In this document: positions 1 through 8,293 of the stretch, one piece after another | How positions within the stretch are numbered: the first letter of the stretch is position 1 | How the letters are laid out: each line of letters starts with the position of its first letter | Origin: Herbaspirillum sp. | GTDB taxonomy: Bacteria; Pseudomonadota; Gammaproteobacteria; Burkholderiales; Burkholderiaceae_D | DNA length: 64,000 bases | Direction of reading: 5' to 3' | NCBI GenBank assembly: GCA_028292625.1 | Contig: JAQGLY010000014.1 | Span: forward strand, 215,906 to 279,905 | Made by a program: the position numbers and the translations under genes | Notes under the pieces: model-generated | What the model saw: the letters and a program-made list of their open reading frames with translations, nothing else | Told to the model about the DNA's origin: nothing | The model's database searches: none

Positions 1-1
1 G

Positions 2-148
2 CCATTGTTCGACACCAGCGACATGGACAACGGCAAGTATTTTGACTTTGCGTGGCCGGCCAGCGGCGCCATCTTTGAGTTGTATGCGACCAGCGGCGGC
101 CTGAATGAAGTATCCACCGTCAGCGGCACGATCAAGAAAGCGCCGTAA
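2..148 (+). CDS. C-terminal fragment of an unrecognised protein
   Basis: An open frame enters from the left edge and ends at TAA 146-148, leaving 48 codons of the C-terminus. The visible residues are rich in Phe, Asp, Gly and Ser, with a short FDFAWP stretch and the ending SGTIKKAP. I do not recognise a family. It converges on the exopolysaccharide glycosyltransferase gene that follows, so it may belong to the same polysaccharide locus, but that is inference from position only. Confidence 0.5.
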   Translation, partial: PLFDTSDMDNGKYFDFAWPASGAIFELYATSGGLNEVSTVSGTIKKAP

Positions 149-176
149 AGGTTCGGGCGCGGATGCTTGGCCCTAG

Positions 177-1112
177 TCAGGCCGACTTGCGCGCGTGAAA
201 TCGCGCCAGCCGCGCCTCGTTCGCGCGCAGGATGGCATTGACCGCCTGCTCCGAGCTATCGTCGAATTTACGGGCGAACAGGACCTCCGCTTTCGGATGC
301 GGCGAGTTGTTGTTCGGGGCATCCAGTACCACCGCTTCGGTCAGCGCAGGCAGATGCGCGGCGCCTATCATTTCCGGTCCGGTCTGGTCGGGCATCCAAC
401 TGGTGTAGGTGATGCTGTGCGCTATGTTCTGCTGGAACGGCGAATTCCATAGCAGGGTTTGAAAAAAGAATTCGTCCGGGCAATCGATGTTTTGGCAAAA
501 CCGGGTGAGGTCGGGGTGGTCCCGCATGAAGTCGCGCACATGGCGTGCCGCCGCCGCGGTGATGGCCCACCATTGCGAGCCGGTTACCGGCGTCATGCCG
601 CCCAACGCTTTTTTGTAATCGCGTTGCGGGGCAAAGGCATTGATCAGTTTCTGCAGACGCCATTTCACGCGGATAAGCGGCGGGCTGCGGCGCAACCAGT
701 AATGCGACAAACGTCCCAGCGTCTTGCCGTAGGCTTCATTGGGCAGGTCGTAGGCCTCGATGAATTCGGCGTCGGCGTAACGTGCAAAAAAATCCTCGAT
801 GTAAACGGTGGGTTGCACCGGAAAACAGGCGCCGCTCAACAACACCAGGCGTTCGAAATCCGGCGCGTGATCCAGCGCCATTTCCATCAGGTTGAGACTG
901 GCCCGGACCAGCGAAAAATCCGCCCATGCGCCATCCACGCGGTCTTCGCAAAAATAGACATTCGGCAGCCTGCGGGTTTGCGCGAAATCGCCGATGTCGG
1001 CTTTTTTGTCGATATGAATGAAGATGCTGGCGTGGTCCGAATCCAGCGCCGCGACCAGCTTATGCAGATGAGACGCGTTGTTGTGGGCGAGAATGAGATA
1101 GGCGATCTTCAT
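177..1112 (-). CDS. GT14 core-2/I-branching type beta-1,6-N-acetylglucosaminyltransferase
   Basis: A 311-residue protein beginning MKIAYLILAHNN, the usual N-terminus of bacterial core-2/I-branching enzymes (GT14, PF02485). Family features seen are HIDKKAD near residue 35, LVLLSGACFPVQP near residue 90, GSQWWAIT near the middle and DCPDEFFFQTLL, where the acidic pair is probably catalytic. A longer frame exists upstream, but the start at 1112 has AGGGAG about ten bases before it and lies 8 bases after the stop of the pyruvyl transferase gene. It probably adds a sugar branch to the exopolysaccharide repeat unit in the cytoplasm. The exact donor and acceptor cannot be read from the sequence. Confidence 0.85.
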   Translation of the reverse strand: MKIAYLILAHNNASHLHKLVAALDSDHASIFIHIDKKADIGDFAQTRRLPNVYFCEDRVDGAWADFSLVRASLNLMEMALDHAPDFERLVLLSGACFPVQPTVYIEDFFARYADAEFIEAYDLPNEAYGKTLGRLSHYWLRRSPPLIRVKWRLQKLINAFAPQRDYKKALGGMTPVTGSQWWAITAAAARHVRDFMRDHPDLTRFCQNIDCPDEFFFQTLLWNSPFQQNIAHSITYTSWMPDQTGPEMIGAAHLPALTEAVVLDAPNNNSPHPKAEVLFARKFDDSSEQAVNAILRANEARLARFHARKSA

Positions 1113-1120
1113 AGTCCGAT

Positions 1121-2068
1121 TCACTCCCTGATGATTTTTACCAGCGGGCTTTGTCCTGTCCATTCCGCCATGTAGGTCGAATTTTTACCATAGCTGTTGT
1201 CGATGACAACATTGGGCTTGTCCATCAGGCAGGACAGAATATGCCCATGCAGCCGATCGGTGACCACCAGTTCATAGTGTGACAAGAGCTCGATCGCCTT
1301 GTTCGAAAACCGTTGCGCAACCGGCATCCAGTACCATAGCGCCAATAGTCTGCGCGCGATGACGCCCAGGCCATACCGCCTGAGGCGCCATTCCAGCTTG
1401 CCCAGCACATCGATCCATTTTTTTTCGGCGCCAATCACATCCACCCAGTCGGTGGTTGTCCTGAACGGTATCTCTTTCACGCTTTCCGGCGGTTCCGGCT
1501 TTTCGCTATCGACCCGCTGTATCCGGAGATTGCCTTCCATCGCAGGCTGGGCGTAACGGATCGGATATAAATGATGCGCCATATCGGGCACCAGATAAAC
1601 GTGATCGGTAAATTCACGGGCGATTTCAAGAGAAATCCGGTCGCGCACGAAAAAATGCATATCCGTATGGGCAGACAGCAGCGCCACCGAACGTTTGCGT
1701 GCCTCGTCTCCCGAAAAACAGATCGTTTGCGGCATCAGCACGATGCGGTTGTTCGGGAACGCGGCAATGATTTTTTCGCGCATGGCATGAATATCGCCAT
1801 ACAGATCGCCGAAATTGCCGCCGCCCTGGAAGACAATGACGTCTCCCGGCTTACACCATTCATGCTTAAAGTAGTAGGTTGCCGAGATGGTCGTCGGCGT
1901 CAGCGAATGCGTTTTGAAAAACTGCATCGTTCCCTGCATGATCAACAAGTCGCCGATATTGTCGTACACCGGTATATCGATGTAATGAAAGCGTCGTCCT
2001 TGTAGTAAATCGTGAATCACATTATGGGACTGCTTGAGTTCCTGCATGATTTCGGAATGACTTTTCAT
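1121..2068 (-). CDS. Polysaccharide pyruvyl transferase family protein
   Basis: This 315-residue protein matches the CsaB/EpsI-type family (PF04230), which places ketal-pyruvate on a sugar of an exopolysaccharide using phosphoenolpyruvate. Visible landmarks are DNIGDLLIMQGT near residue 36, VIVFQGGGNFGDLY near residue 78, VLMPQT, and the C-terminal VVTDRLHGHILSCLMDKPNVVIDNSYGK pattern typical of the family (starting VVTDRLHGH). It is followed after 8 bases by the GT14 gene and preceded by the flippase gene on the same strand, so the three probably form one operon. Pyruvylation would make the polymer acidic. Confidence 0.88.
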   Translation of the reverse strand: MKSHSEIMQELKQSHNVIHDLLQGRRFHYIDIPVYDNIGDLLIMQGTMQFFKTHSLTPTTISATYYFKHEWCKPGDVIVFQGGGNFGDLYGDIHAMREKIIAAFPNNRIVLMPQTICFSGDEARKRSVALLSAHTDMHFFVRDRISLEIAREFTDHVYLVPDMAHHLYPIRYAQPAMEGNLRIQRVDSEKPEPPESVKEIPFRTTTDWVDVIGAEKKWIDVLGKLEWRLRRYGLGVIARRLLALWYWMPVAQRFSNKAIELLSHYELVVTDRLHGHILSCLMDKPNVVIDNSYGKNSTYMAEWTGQSPLVKIIRE

Positions 2069-2181
2069 TACGAGACGCTTTCAGGTTGAAAGAGAGGAGA
2101 CTGCACAGTTTCGGGGAAGGTGGTTCTGCGCTGCCGGTATCGACTGCCTGGCTGATGCTGGCGTAACGAGAATGTGAGCGA

Positions 2182-2300
2182 TATTCATAGCATGGTGGAC
2201 ACGCCGGTCAGGCATGAGGTAATGAACGCCAGCGAATAATAGCCGATATAGCAACATTTTTGACGCTTCGCAGCAAAATCTTATCAAAAAATTACTGCGC
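2182..2300 (-). pseudogene. Decayed internal fragment of a second flippase (wzx) gene
   Basis: About 100 bases here align with bases 2881-3000 inside the neighbouring flippase gene. Over 2201-2246 against 2901-2946 about five positions in six are identical, and similarity resumes at 2270-2290 against 2971-2991 after a one-base offset. In reverse complement it reads DKI-LLR and, in another frame, YYSLAF-TS, matching DKIYLLR and YYSLAFTTS of the intact protein, with frameshifts and a stop. It is too diverged to be a recent tandem copy, so it looks like the remnant of a lost paralogous or replaced flippase. Confidence 0.7.
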
Positions 2301-2344
2301 CGCTGCCAAATGACGATAATTGGGCTTGCCCCCAAGATGGGGAC

Positions 2345-3679
2345 TCAGGGCAGATTGTCCTGCAGTTGCCGGTTTTTGCGCCATTTCCGCAGGACGTTCC
2401 TGATGCTCGCCAGAACCTTGCCGATGTCGTCGCGGCTGGGCAGGAACCTCGGCATCGGCTCTTTCAACACCCATGGATAAATCGCCAGCGTGATTCCCGC
2501 GCGCAGCGCTGCGCCCATCAGCATCATCAAGGCCAGATAGATCGATATGTTTTCCTTGGGCAGGAAAGGCAGCAGCGCAACTACCGGCAGCACCGAGATC
2601 AGTTGACGCACCAGCACCAGGCCCGGACGGCCGGCGGCCTCGAAACGCTGTGACAGCGTCCAGCAGGCGCCCGAGATCACGCATTCGAACATCAGCACGA
2701 TGAAGGTCGGCGTCATCGCAGAGAATTTCGGCCCGTATACCGTCGGCACCAGCCAGGGCGCCAACACCGCGCCGAGCCCGGCCAGCAGCAGCATCGGCAG
2801 CAAGGTCATGCGGAATGCGGTGTTGATGTGTTTGCTCAGCTCGCCTTCATCCTTGCCGGCGTAGCGCGAATACAAGGCGGTATTCATGGCGTCGTAGAAT
2901 ACCCCGATCAGGCGCGAGGTCGTGAACGCCAGCGAGTAATAGCCGAATTCGACAATGGTGGCGGCCCTGAGCAGGTAAATCTTGTCGAAGTTGGTCAGCG
3001 CCAGGCCCAGCAGCACGGCGCCGTGCTGATTGAAGGCGAACTGAAGCAGGCTGCGGGAGCCGGCGACCCGCGGCTGTTCGGCGATGACCGGCGTGAAAAC
3101 GTTCTTTTTGGCCCAGCGCATCGCGACGGCCATCTGAATCACCATGCAAACGAATTGCGCATACAGCAGGTTGATGAAATCGATGCTTGGGAAGGTGTAC
3201 TTGACCACCAGCAGGGCGACCAGATTGAGAACGACCGCCAGCAGCCGCAATACGTTCAGGAAGCTTAGTTTCGCTTGCAACTGCGACAGGTTCATGAAGA
3301 ATGCCTGCACGGACGAGACCAGCGTGAAAATCACGATCAGCAACATCTGATGATGCAATTGCGCTTCCTGATTGAAAAAGAGGCCGATCAGGGATAGTCC
3401 GCTCGCGAGGCCGGCGACGAACAATGCGGATGCGAATATATATTTCTTGTAATTGAACAGACGGCCGGCGCCGCGGTGATAGATATAGCTGTTGGCCAGC
3501 CCGCAGGAGGCGATCGAGCAAGACAGCGTCACGATCAGCAGCGCGCCGGACAGCAGACCTCGTCCTTCGGGGCCGAGCAGCCGGGTGGTCAGCACTGAGG
3601 TCAAAAAACTGATTACGGTGACCGCGACGGTGGTGACTAGCGTCGTTCCGGAAGATTTGACGATTTCTCTAAATGACAT
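2345..3679 (-). CDS. Wzx-type polysaccharide flippase (MOP superfamily)
   Basis: A 444-residue hydrophobic protein with about twelve predicted membrane segments. It belongs by pattern to the polysaccharide biosynthesis / MATE-like flippases that move lipid-linked repeat units across the inner membrane. The N-terminal segment reads SFLTSVLTTRLLGPEGRG, with the LGPEGRG loop characteristic of Wzx and RfbX proteins. The longest frame starts at 3802, but MSFREIVKSSG at 3679 fits the family better and has GGAAG about ten bases upstream. It heads a minus-strand group with the pyruvyl transferase and GT14 genes. A relic of a similar gene lies just downstream. Confidence 0.85.
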   Translation of the reverse strand: MSFREIVKSSGTTLVTTVAVTVISFLTSVLTTRLLGPEGRGLLSGALLIVTLSCSIASCGLANSYIYHRGAGRLFNYKKYIFASALFVAGLASGLSLIGLFFNQEAQLHHQMLLIVIFTLVSSVQAFFMNLSQLQAKLSFLNVLRLLAVVLNLVALLVVKYTFPSIDFINLLYAQFVCMVIQMAVAMRWAKKNVFTPVIAEQPRVAGSRSLLQFAFNQHGAVLLGLALTNFDKIYLLRAATIVEFGYYSLAFTTSRLIGVFYDAMNTALYSRYAGKDEGELSKHINTAFRMTLLPMLLLAGLGAVLAPWLVPTVYGPKFSAMTPTFIVLMFECVISGACWTLSQRFEAAGRPGLVLVRQLISVLPVVALLPFLPKENISIYLALMMLMGAALRAGITLAIYPWVLKEPMPRFLPSRDDIGKVLASIRNVLRKWRKNRQLQDNLP

Positions 3680-4138
3680 GCAGTCTTTTCTTCCCAGGAT
3701 TAACCATGAAGCAGCCTGTATGGCCATCGTGGCTGTTAACAAGCCGACGGGCAGTCTGACAGCCGGGCGCAACAGTGATTCCATTGGGCATGAAATAAAC
3801 ACGGACGCAGAGCGATGAAATGTAGGAAAAGCGAGGGGTCATGTTGTCTGGATTATAACAATTTGCCGTGCGTAATTTATCATATTGTTGCGCCGCATGA
3901 TGAATTTTTCACAATTTGCTTGTCTGAGGTTGGGCTTGATGTGTTGCGGAATTGATTGGCAAATCGCGTCCGCGTCCGGATAGCCAGCCGGGGCGGGCGG
4001 CGATTTTTTTATTCCCGCCGCATGCCGAGCGGTCATCGACAATGCTGCAATTTACCTTAGAATGCCCGCAGCCGGGTCGCGATGCGGCCAATGGCGGAGC
4101 CTTTTAACGGTCTGTATTTGAACGAAATAAGGATAAAT
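3680..4138. other. Divergent intergenic region between flippase and acetyltransferase
   Basis: This 459-base stretch separates divergently transcribed exopolysaccharide genes and should hold both promoters. It is markedly AT-rich around 3840-3930, unlike the flanking genes. Short open frames here have no recognisable product or good ribosome site. One copy of the motif TATTRTTGCGCC lies at 3883-3894. No convincing -35/-10 pair could be fixed by eye. Confidence 0.6.
3883..3894 (+). promoter_or_regulatory. Putative operator motif, TATTRTTGCGCC, copy 1
   Basis: TATTGTTGCGCC, followed by GCA, is nearly identical to TATTATTGCGCC followed by GCA at 8472-8483. Both lie in AT-rich intergenic DNA in front of exopolysaccharide genes. 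It may be a binding site for a shared regulator. No known consensus was matched. Confidence 0.35.
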
Positions 4139-4675
4139 ATGGCGCGTGATGCTGATTGGGAAGCGGATCTGAAACGCTATGGAATGCGGCGGCCCTTTCT
4201 GAAAGAGCAGTCGATCTGGGCGGTGTGGGTGTACCGTTGGGGCCGGCGCATCGATCGCCGTCCGGCCGGTTTCATCCGGCGCATTTATACGGCGGCTTAT
4301 TGGCTGGCGTTTCGCTTTGTCGAAACCGCATTCGGCATCAGTATCCCGAAATCGGCCAGCATCGGGCCGGGATTGCGGATCTGGCATTTCGGCAATATCT
4401 TTCTGCATTCGGACGCCGTGGTCGGCGCCAATTGCACCTTGCGTCACGGCGTGACCATCGGCAATCGCCACGAAGGCGGCCCGGTGCCGGTCGTCGGCGA
4501 TGACGTGGAGTTCGGCGCTTATGCCCAGATTTACGGTGGCGTGCATATCGGTAACGGTTGCAGGATTGGCGGCATGGCGGTGGTACTGAGCGATGTTCCC
4601 GATGGCGCCACGGCGGTCGGCGCGCCGGCGCGCATCGTCCCCGCCAAGGCCGGCGGCGCAGCGCTGTCCGACTGA
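4139..4675 (+). CDS. Serine-acetyltransferase-like hexapeptide O-acetyltransferase
   Basis: A 178-residue protein with an alpha-helical N-terminus (WEADLKRYG, about residues 6-14) followed by left-handed beta-helix hexapeptide repeats from about residue 75. GPGLRIWHFGNIFLH and LRHGVTIGNRHEGGPV are characteristic of the CysE/serine acetyltransferase fold. Proteins of this form in polysaccharide loci usually acetylate a sugar rather than serine. The start at 4139 is preceded by AAGGATAA; a longer frame from 4082 is possible but lacks a better ribosome site. The context with galE and glycosyltransferases favours a role in decorating the polymer with acetyl-CoA. Confidence 0.8.
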   Translation: MARDADWEADLKRYGMRRPFLKEQSIWAVWVYRWGRRIDRRPAGFIRRIYTAAYWLAFRFVETAFGISIPKSASIGPGLRIWHFGNIFLHSDAVVGANCTLRHGVTIGNRHEGGPVPVVGDDVEFGAYAQIYGGVHIGNGCRIGGMAVVLSDVPDGATAVGAPARIVPAKAGGAALSD

Positions 4676-4776
4676 AAAGATGAACGTTCTTTAGTTTAAT
4701 TGTTCAATACAATTGAAATTGTTGCATCGCGACAGATTTGTCACTATGCTACTTGTCAAAATGGCAATCAATAATG

Positions 4777-4802
4777 AAATCCGGCTGTTGCCGGATTTTT
4801 AA
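4777..4802 (+). terminator. Rho-independent terminator or attenuator before galE
   Basis: AAATCCGG and CCGGATTT form an eight-base-pair stem around the loop CTGTTG, followed by TT and an A/T run. It lies about 100 bases after the acetyltransferase stop and only about 14 bases before the galE start. It could end the upstream transcript, or attenuate galE if transcription reads through or starts at the weak TTGCAT-N17-TATGCT candidate just upstream. Confidence 0.6.
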
Positions 4803-4815
4803 AATTCGGGATTCT

Positions 4816-5850
4816 ATGACTCGGCAAAAAATACTGGTGACGGGCGGCGCGGGCTATATCGGTTCGCATACCTGCGTGGAATTGCTGCTGGCCGGCTACG
4901 ATGTGGTGGTGTTCGACAATCTGTGCAATAGCCGATCGTCGGTGCTGGAACGCGTGGCGCGGATCGCCGGCCGCCAGCCGGCGTTCGTGCAGGGCGACGT
5001 GCGCGACCGCGTTGCGCTGGAACAGGTCTTTGCAGCGCATGCGATCCATGCGGTGATTCATTTCGCCGGCCTCAAAGCGGTCGGGGAATCGGTCGCCGAG
5101 CCCTTGCGCTATTACGATAACAACGTCGGCGGCAGCATCATGCTGTGCGAAACGATGGTCAAATTCGGTGTCCGGAATATCGTGTTCAGTTCGTCGGCGA
5201 CAGTCTACGGCGATCCGGCCACGGTTCCGATTACCGAAGATTTTCCGCTGTCGGCGACCAACCCGTACGGCCGCAGCAAACTGATGGTGGAACAGATACT
5301 GGGCGATCTGTACCTGTCCGATCCCGGCTGGCGCATCGCGCTGCTGCGTTATTTCAATCCGGTCGGCGCGCACGAAAGCGGCCTGATCGGCGAAGACCCG
5401 AATGGCATCCCCAATAATCTGATGCCGTTCATCGCCCAGGTGGCCGATGGCCGCCGTGAGCAACTGTCGGTGTACGGTAACGATTATCCGACCCCGGACG
5501 GCACCGGCATGCGCGATTACATCCACGTGGTCGATCTGGCGATAGGTCATTTGAAGACCCTGGAAAAGCTGGCCGGCGCGCCCGGCGTTTATATCTATAA
5601 CCTGGGCACCGGCCGCGGCAATAGCGTGCTGGAAATGGTCGATGCATTTGAAAAAGCCAGCGGCTGCGCGATTCCTTACCGGATCGTGGCGCGCCGTCCC
5701 GGCGATATCGCGGTGTGTTTCGCGGCCACCGATCTGGCGGCCACGGAATTGGGATGGACGGCGCAGCGCGACATCGGCCAGATGTGCGCGGATACCTGGC
5801 GCTGGCAATCGCTGGCAAAAAAATTGGCGCAAGACTTTGCGCAGGCGTGA
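4816..5850 (+). CDS. galE: UDP-glucose 4-epimerase
   Basis: The 344-residue protein is the usual GalE length and interconverts UDP-glucose and UDP-galactose in the cytoplasm. The NAD-binding motif GGAGYIG spans residues 10-16. The catalytic set is visible as the SSS of FSSSATVYG (125-127), Tyr151 and Lys155 in [18 protein letters not shown] and [11 protein letters not shown] are further GalE signatures. The start at 4816 gives the canonical [12 protein letters not shown]-terminus although its ribosome site is weak; the frame is open further upstream through the terminator hairpin. It supplies UDP-galactose to the surrounding exopolysaccharide enzymes. Confidence 0.95.
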   Translation: MTRQKILVTGGAGYIGSHTCVELLLAGYDVVVFDNLCNSRSSVLERVARIAGRQPAFVQGDVRDRVALEQVFAAHAIHAVIHFAGLKAVGESVAEPLRYYDNNVGGSIMLCETMVKFGVRNIVFSSSATVYGDPATVPITEDFPLSATNPYGRSKLMVEQILGDLYLSDPGWRIALLRYFNPVGAHESGLIGEDPNGIPNNLMPFIAQVADGRREQLSVYGNDYPTPDGTGMRDYIHVVDLAIGHLKTLEKLAGAPGVYIYNLGTGRGNSVLEMVDAFEKASGCAIPYRIVARRPGDIAVCFAATDLAATELGWTAQRDIGQMCADTWRWQSLAKKLAQDFAQA

Positions 5851-5904
5851 TCAACCGGCAGCGGCGCCTGGCGGCCTGAGCGCCATGGCGTCCAAGGATG
5901 TGCA

Positions 5905-7107
5905 ATGACGTTTTCGATACAGCTGATCTTGCTGCTGCTGCTTGCGTTGCTGGCGATTCCGGTATTGGTGCTGACGGTGCAGGTGATCGCCGCGGCCGGA
6001 CGCGGCAGCGTGGCGGCGCACCGCGCCTATGCGCCGTCGCACGGGCCTGCTCCGCGGCTTGCGGTGCTGGTGCCGGCGCACAATGAGGAAGCGGGAATCG
6101 CCGCGGTGCTGGCGGCGCTGCGCATGGAACTGAAAGAGGGGGACCGGGTGCTGGTGGTGGCCGACAACTGCAGCGACGCAACCGCCGACATCGCGCGCGC
6201 CGCCGGCGCGCAGGTCTGCGAAAGGACCGATCCGGTGCTGCGCGGAAAAGGCTATGCGCTCGATTTCGGCGTGCGCGAGCTGGCCAAGGATGCGCCGGAG
6301 GTGGTGGCGATCGTCGACGCCGATTGCCTGGTCGAACGCGGCGCGATCCGGCGCATCGCCGCGCTGGCGCGGGAAACCGGACGTCCGGTGCAGGCGCTGT
6401 ACCTGATGTATATGCCGCCGGACGCCGGCCCGCTGCGCAAGATCGCCGAGTTCGCATGGCTGGTCAAGAACCTGGTGCGGCCGCTGGGATTCTATCGCCT
6501 GGGTCTGCCGTGTCAATTGATGGGCACGGGCATGGCGTTTTCATGGGCGCAAATCAGCGGCGCCGAACTGGCGACAGGACATATCGTCGAAGACATGAAG
6601 CTTGGTGTGGATTTGGCCAAAATGGGCCAGCCGCCGCTGTTCTGTCCCGATGCGCTGGTCTACAGCTATTTCCCGTCCACCGTCGAAGGCGAGCAAAGCC
6701 AGCGCACCCGCTGGGAGCATGGACACCTGAGCGTCATTCTCACTCAGGCGCCGGCCTTGCTCAAGACGGCGCTGGCGCGAGGCAATCTTGCGCTGGCCGG
6801 ATTGGCGCTGGATCTGTGTGTGCCGCCGGTGGCCTTGCTGACGGCGCTGGTCGGGCTGGCGCTGGTATTGGCGCTGATCGCGTATGCGGCGTTTGCATTG
6901 GTGGCGCCGCTGGCGTTGGCCGTTGTGCTGATGCTGTGCATGGCGCTGTCGATTCTGCTGGCGTGGGCGCAATACGGACGCGAGGTGGTCAGCTTTTTCC
7001 AGTTATTGATGGCGGTGGCGTATGTGCTTGGAAAAATCCCTTTATATTTAAAGTTCATGGTGAGCCGGCAAGTGGAATGGGTGAGGTCCAAACGTGACGC
7101 AGAATAA
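5905..7107 (+). CDS. GT2 family membrane glycosyltransferase
   Basis: A 400-residue protein with one N-terminal membrane helix (residues 5-30), a GT-A domain, and three or four C-terminal helices from about residue 290. The nucleotide-sugar pocket is seen in LVPAHNEE (about 55-62) and DNCSDAT. The metal-binding DXD-like motif is DADC, the acceptor aspartate lies in EDMKLG, and the processive-type QXXRW motif is present as QRTRW. Such enzymes extend or start polysaccharide chains at the inner membrane. AAGGAT precedes the start by about seven bases. Its end overlaps the next glycosyltransferase gene by 14 bases, indicating translational coupling. Confidence 0.85.
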   Translation: MTFSIQLILLLLLALLAIPVLVLTVQVIAAAGRGSVAAHRAYAPSHGPAPRLAVLVPAHNEEAGIAAVLAALRMELKEGDRVLVVADNCSDATADIARAAGAQVCERTDPVLRGKGYALDFGVRELAKDAPEVVAIVDADCLVERGAIRRIAALARETGRPVQALYLMYMPPDAGPLRKIAEFAWLVKNLVRPLGFYRLGLPCQLMGTGMAFSWAQISGAELATGHIVEDMKLGVDLAKMGQPPLFCPDALVYSYFPSTVEGEQSQRTRWEHGHLSVILTQAPALLKTALARGNLALAGLALDLCVPPVALLTALVGLALVLALIAYAAFALVAPLALAVVLMLCMALSILLAWAQYGREVVSFFQLLMAVAYVLGKIPLYLKFMVSRQVEWVRSKRDAE

Positions 7108-8293
7108 TATGCCGGCCATGGCCGCCGATACGGTCTGGCCGAGCGCCGTTCCCGATTTCGACCGGCCGGTGTATTGCATTCTCGGTTTGCCGTTCGACCG
7201 GCTCAGCCTGGATCAGGCCACGCAGAGACTGCAAGCGGCTGCTGTCGCGGTTCCGCCCCGCCGGTGCTTTCTGTCTACCCCCAATCTCAATTTCGCCATC
7301 GCCTGCTTGAGCGATCGGGCGTTTCGCAACTCGGTGATTCAAAGCGATCTGTCGGTGGCCGACGGCATGCCGCTGGTGTTGATCGCCCGCATTTTGGGTC
7401 TGCCGATCCGCGAACGGGTGGCCGGCGCCAATCTGTTTGAAAAATTGCGCGGCAATGGCGGCAATGACGACATCGAGGGCGCGCCGTCCGCCGCCGACCG
7501 CGCGCCCTTGCGCGTTTATTTTTTCGGCGGCCCGCCAGGCGTGGCCGAAGAGGCATGCGCCAAACTCAACGCCGCGCCGTCGGGCATGTGTTGCGTCGGT
7601 TTCGAGTCGCCCGGTTTCGGCAGCATCGAAGACATGAGCGATGCCGCCGCGATCGCGCGCATCAATCGCAGCGACGCCGATTTTCTGGTGGTGGCGCTGG
7701 GCGCGAAAAAAGGGCAGGCCTGGATTCAATATAATTTGGCGCGGCTGCGCACGCCGCTGGTCAGCCATCTCGGCGCGGTGGTGAATTTTGTGGCCGGCAC
7801 CGTCTCGCGCGCGCCGTTGTGGGTGCAGCGTTCCGGACTGGAATGGTTTTGGCGCATCAAGGAAGAGCCGCAATTGTGGCGGCGTTACGCCGGCGATGGG
7901 CTGGCCCTGTTGCATTTGATGGTCACCCGCGTGATGCCGTGCGCGCTGGCGATACGGCGGCGCATGCCGCCTGCGCAGCGTTTCGCGGCGGCGCGGATTT
8001 CCTGGCGTGACAATACGGTCGGCGGCGGTGCGGTGCTGGCCCTGGCCGCCGCCTGGGGCGAATCCAATTTGCCGCTGTTGCGCAGCGCCTTGCGGCGCGC
8101 GGCGACATTGATGCAGCCTCTGGAAATCGATTTGAGAGAAGTCGATTTCATCGATAGTGCGGCGCTTGCGTTGCTGATGCTGCTGTATGGTTACCGGCAC
8201 GCGAACGGCAGCGGCCTGCGCCTGACCGGTGCGCGACCCGGTCTGGTGCGCGTGTTTCGATTGCATTGCGCGGATTATCTGTTGGCCCAATAG
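7094..8293 (+). CDS. WecG/TagA/CpsF glycosyltransferase fused to a STAS domain
   Basis: Residues about 25-270 form a GT26 (WecG/TagA/CpsF) domain: STPNLNFAIA near residue 61, SVADGMPLV near 87, GANLFEKL, YFFGG, ALGAKKGQ and HLGAVVNFVAGTVSRAP. These enzymes add a sugar, often N-acetylmannosaminuronate, N-acetylmannosamine or glucose, to a lipid-linked intermediate. Residues about 300-399 resemble a STAS domain, with IDLREVDFIDSAALALL carrying the conserved Asp-Ser pair. The GTG start at 7094 has GAGG seven bases upstream and overlaps the preceding GT2 gene. A STAS tail on a glycosyltransferase suggests regulation by a kinase/phosphatase partner-switch or by protein contact. Confidence 0.82.
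   Translation: MTQNNMPAMAADTVWPSAVPDFDRPVYCILGLPFDRLSLDQATQRLQAAAVAVPPRRCFLSTPNLNFAIACLSDRAFRNSVIQSDLSVADGMPLVLIARILGLPIRERVAGANLFEKLRGNGGNDDIEGAPSAADRAPLRVYFFGGPPGVAEEACAKLNAAPSGMCCVGFESPGFGSIEDMSDAAAIARINRSDADFLVVALGAKKGQAWIQYNLARLRTPLVSHLGAVVNFVAGTVSRAPLWVQRSGLEWFWRIKEEPQLWRRYAGDGLALLHLMVTRVMPCALAIRRRMPPAQRFAAARISWRDNTVGGGAVLALAAAWGESNLPLLRSALRRAATLMQPLEIDLREVDFIDSAALALLMLLYGYRHANGSGLRLTGARPGLVRVFRLHCADYLLAQ

Noticed and set aside
2081..2335. 84-codon minus-strand frame between the pyruvyl transferase and the flippase
   Set aside because: It reads an out-of-frame version of the flippase relic and has no ribosome site; the relic explains it better.
4768..5832. 354-codon frame antisense to galE, and similar long antisense frames at 7055-8296, 8463-9833, 29074-30156 and 62377-63564
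   Set aside because: All lie exactly opposite well-identified genes and show the low-complexity Arg/His/Gln composition of shadows.
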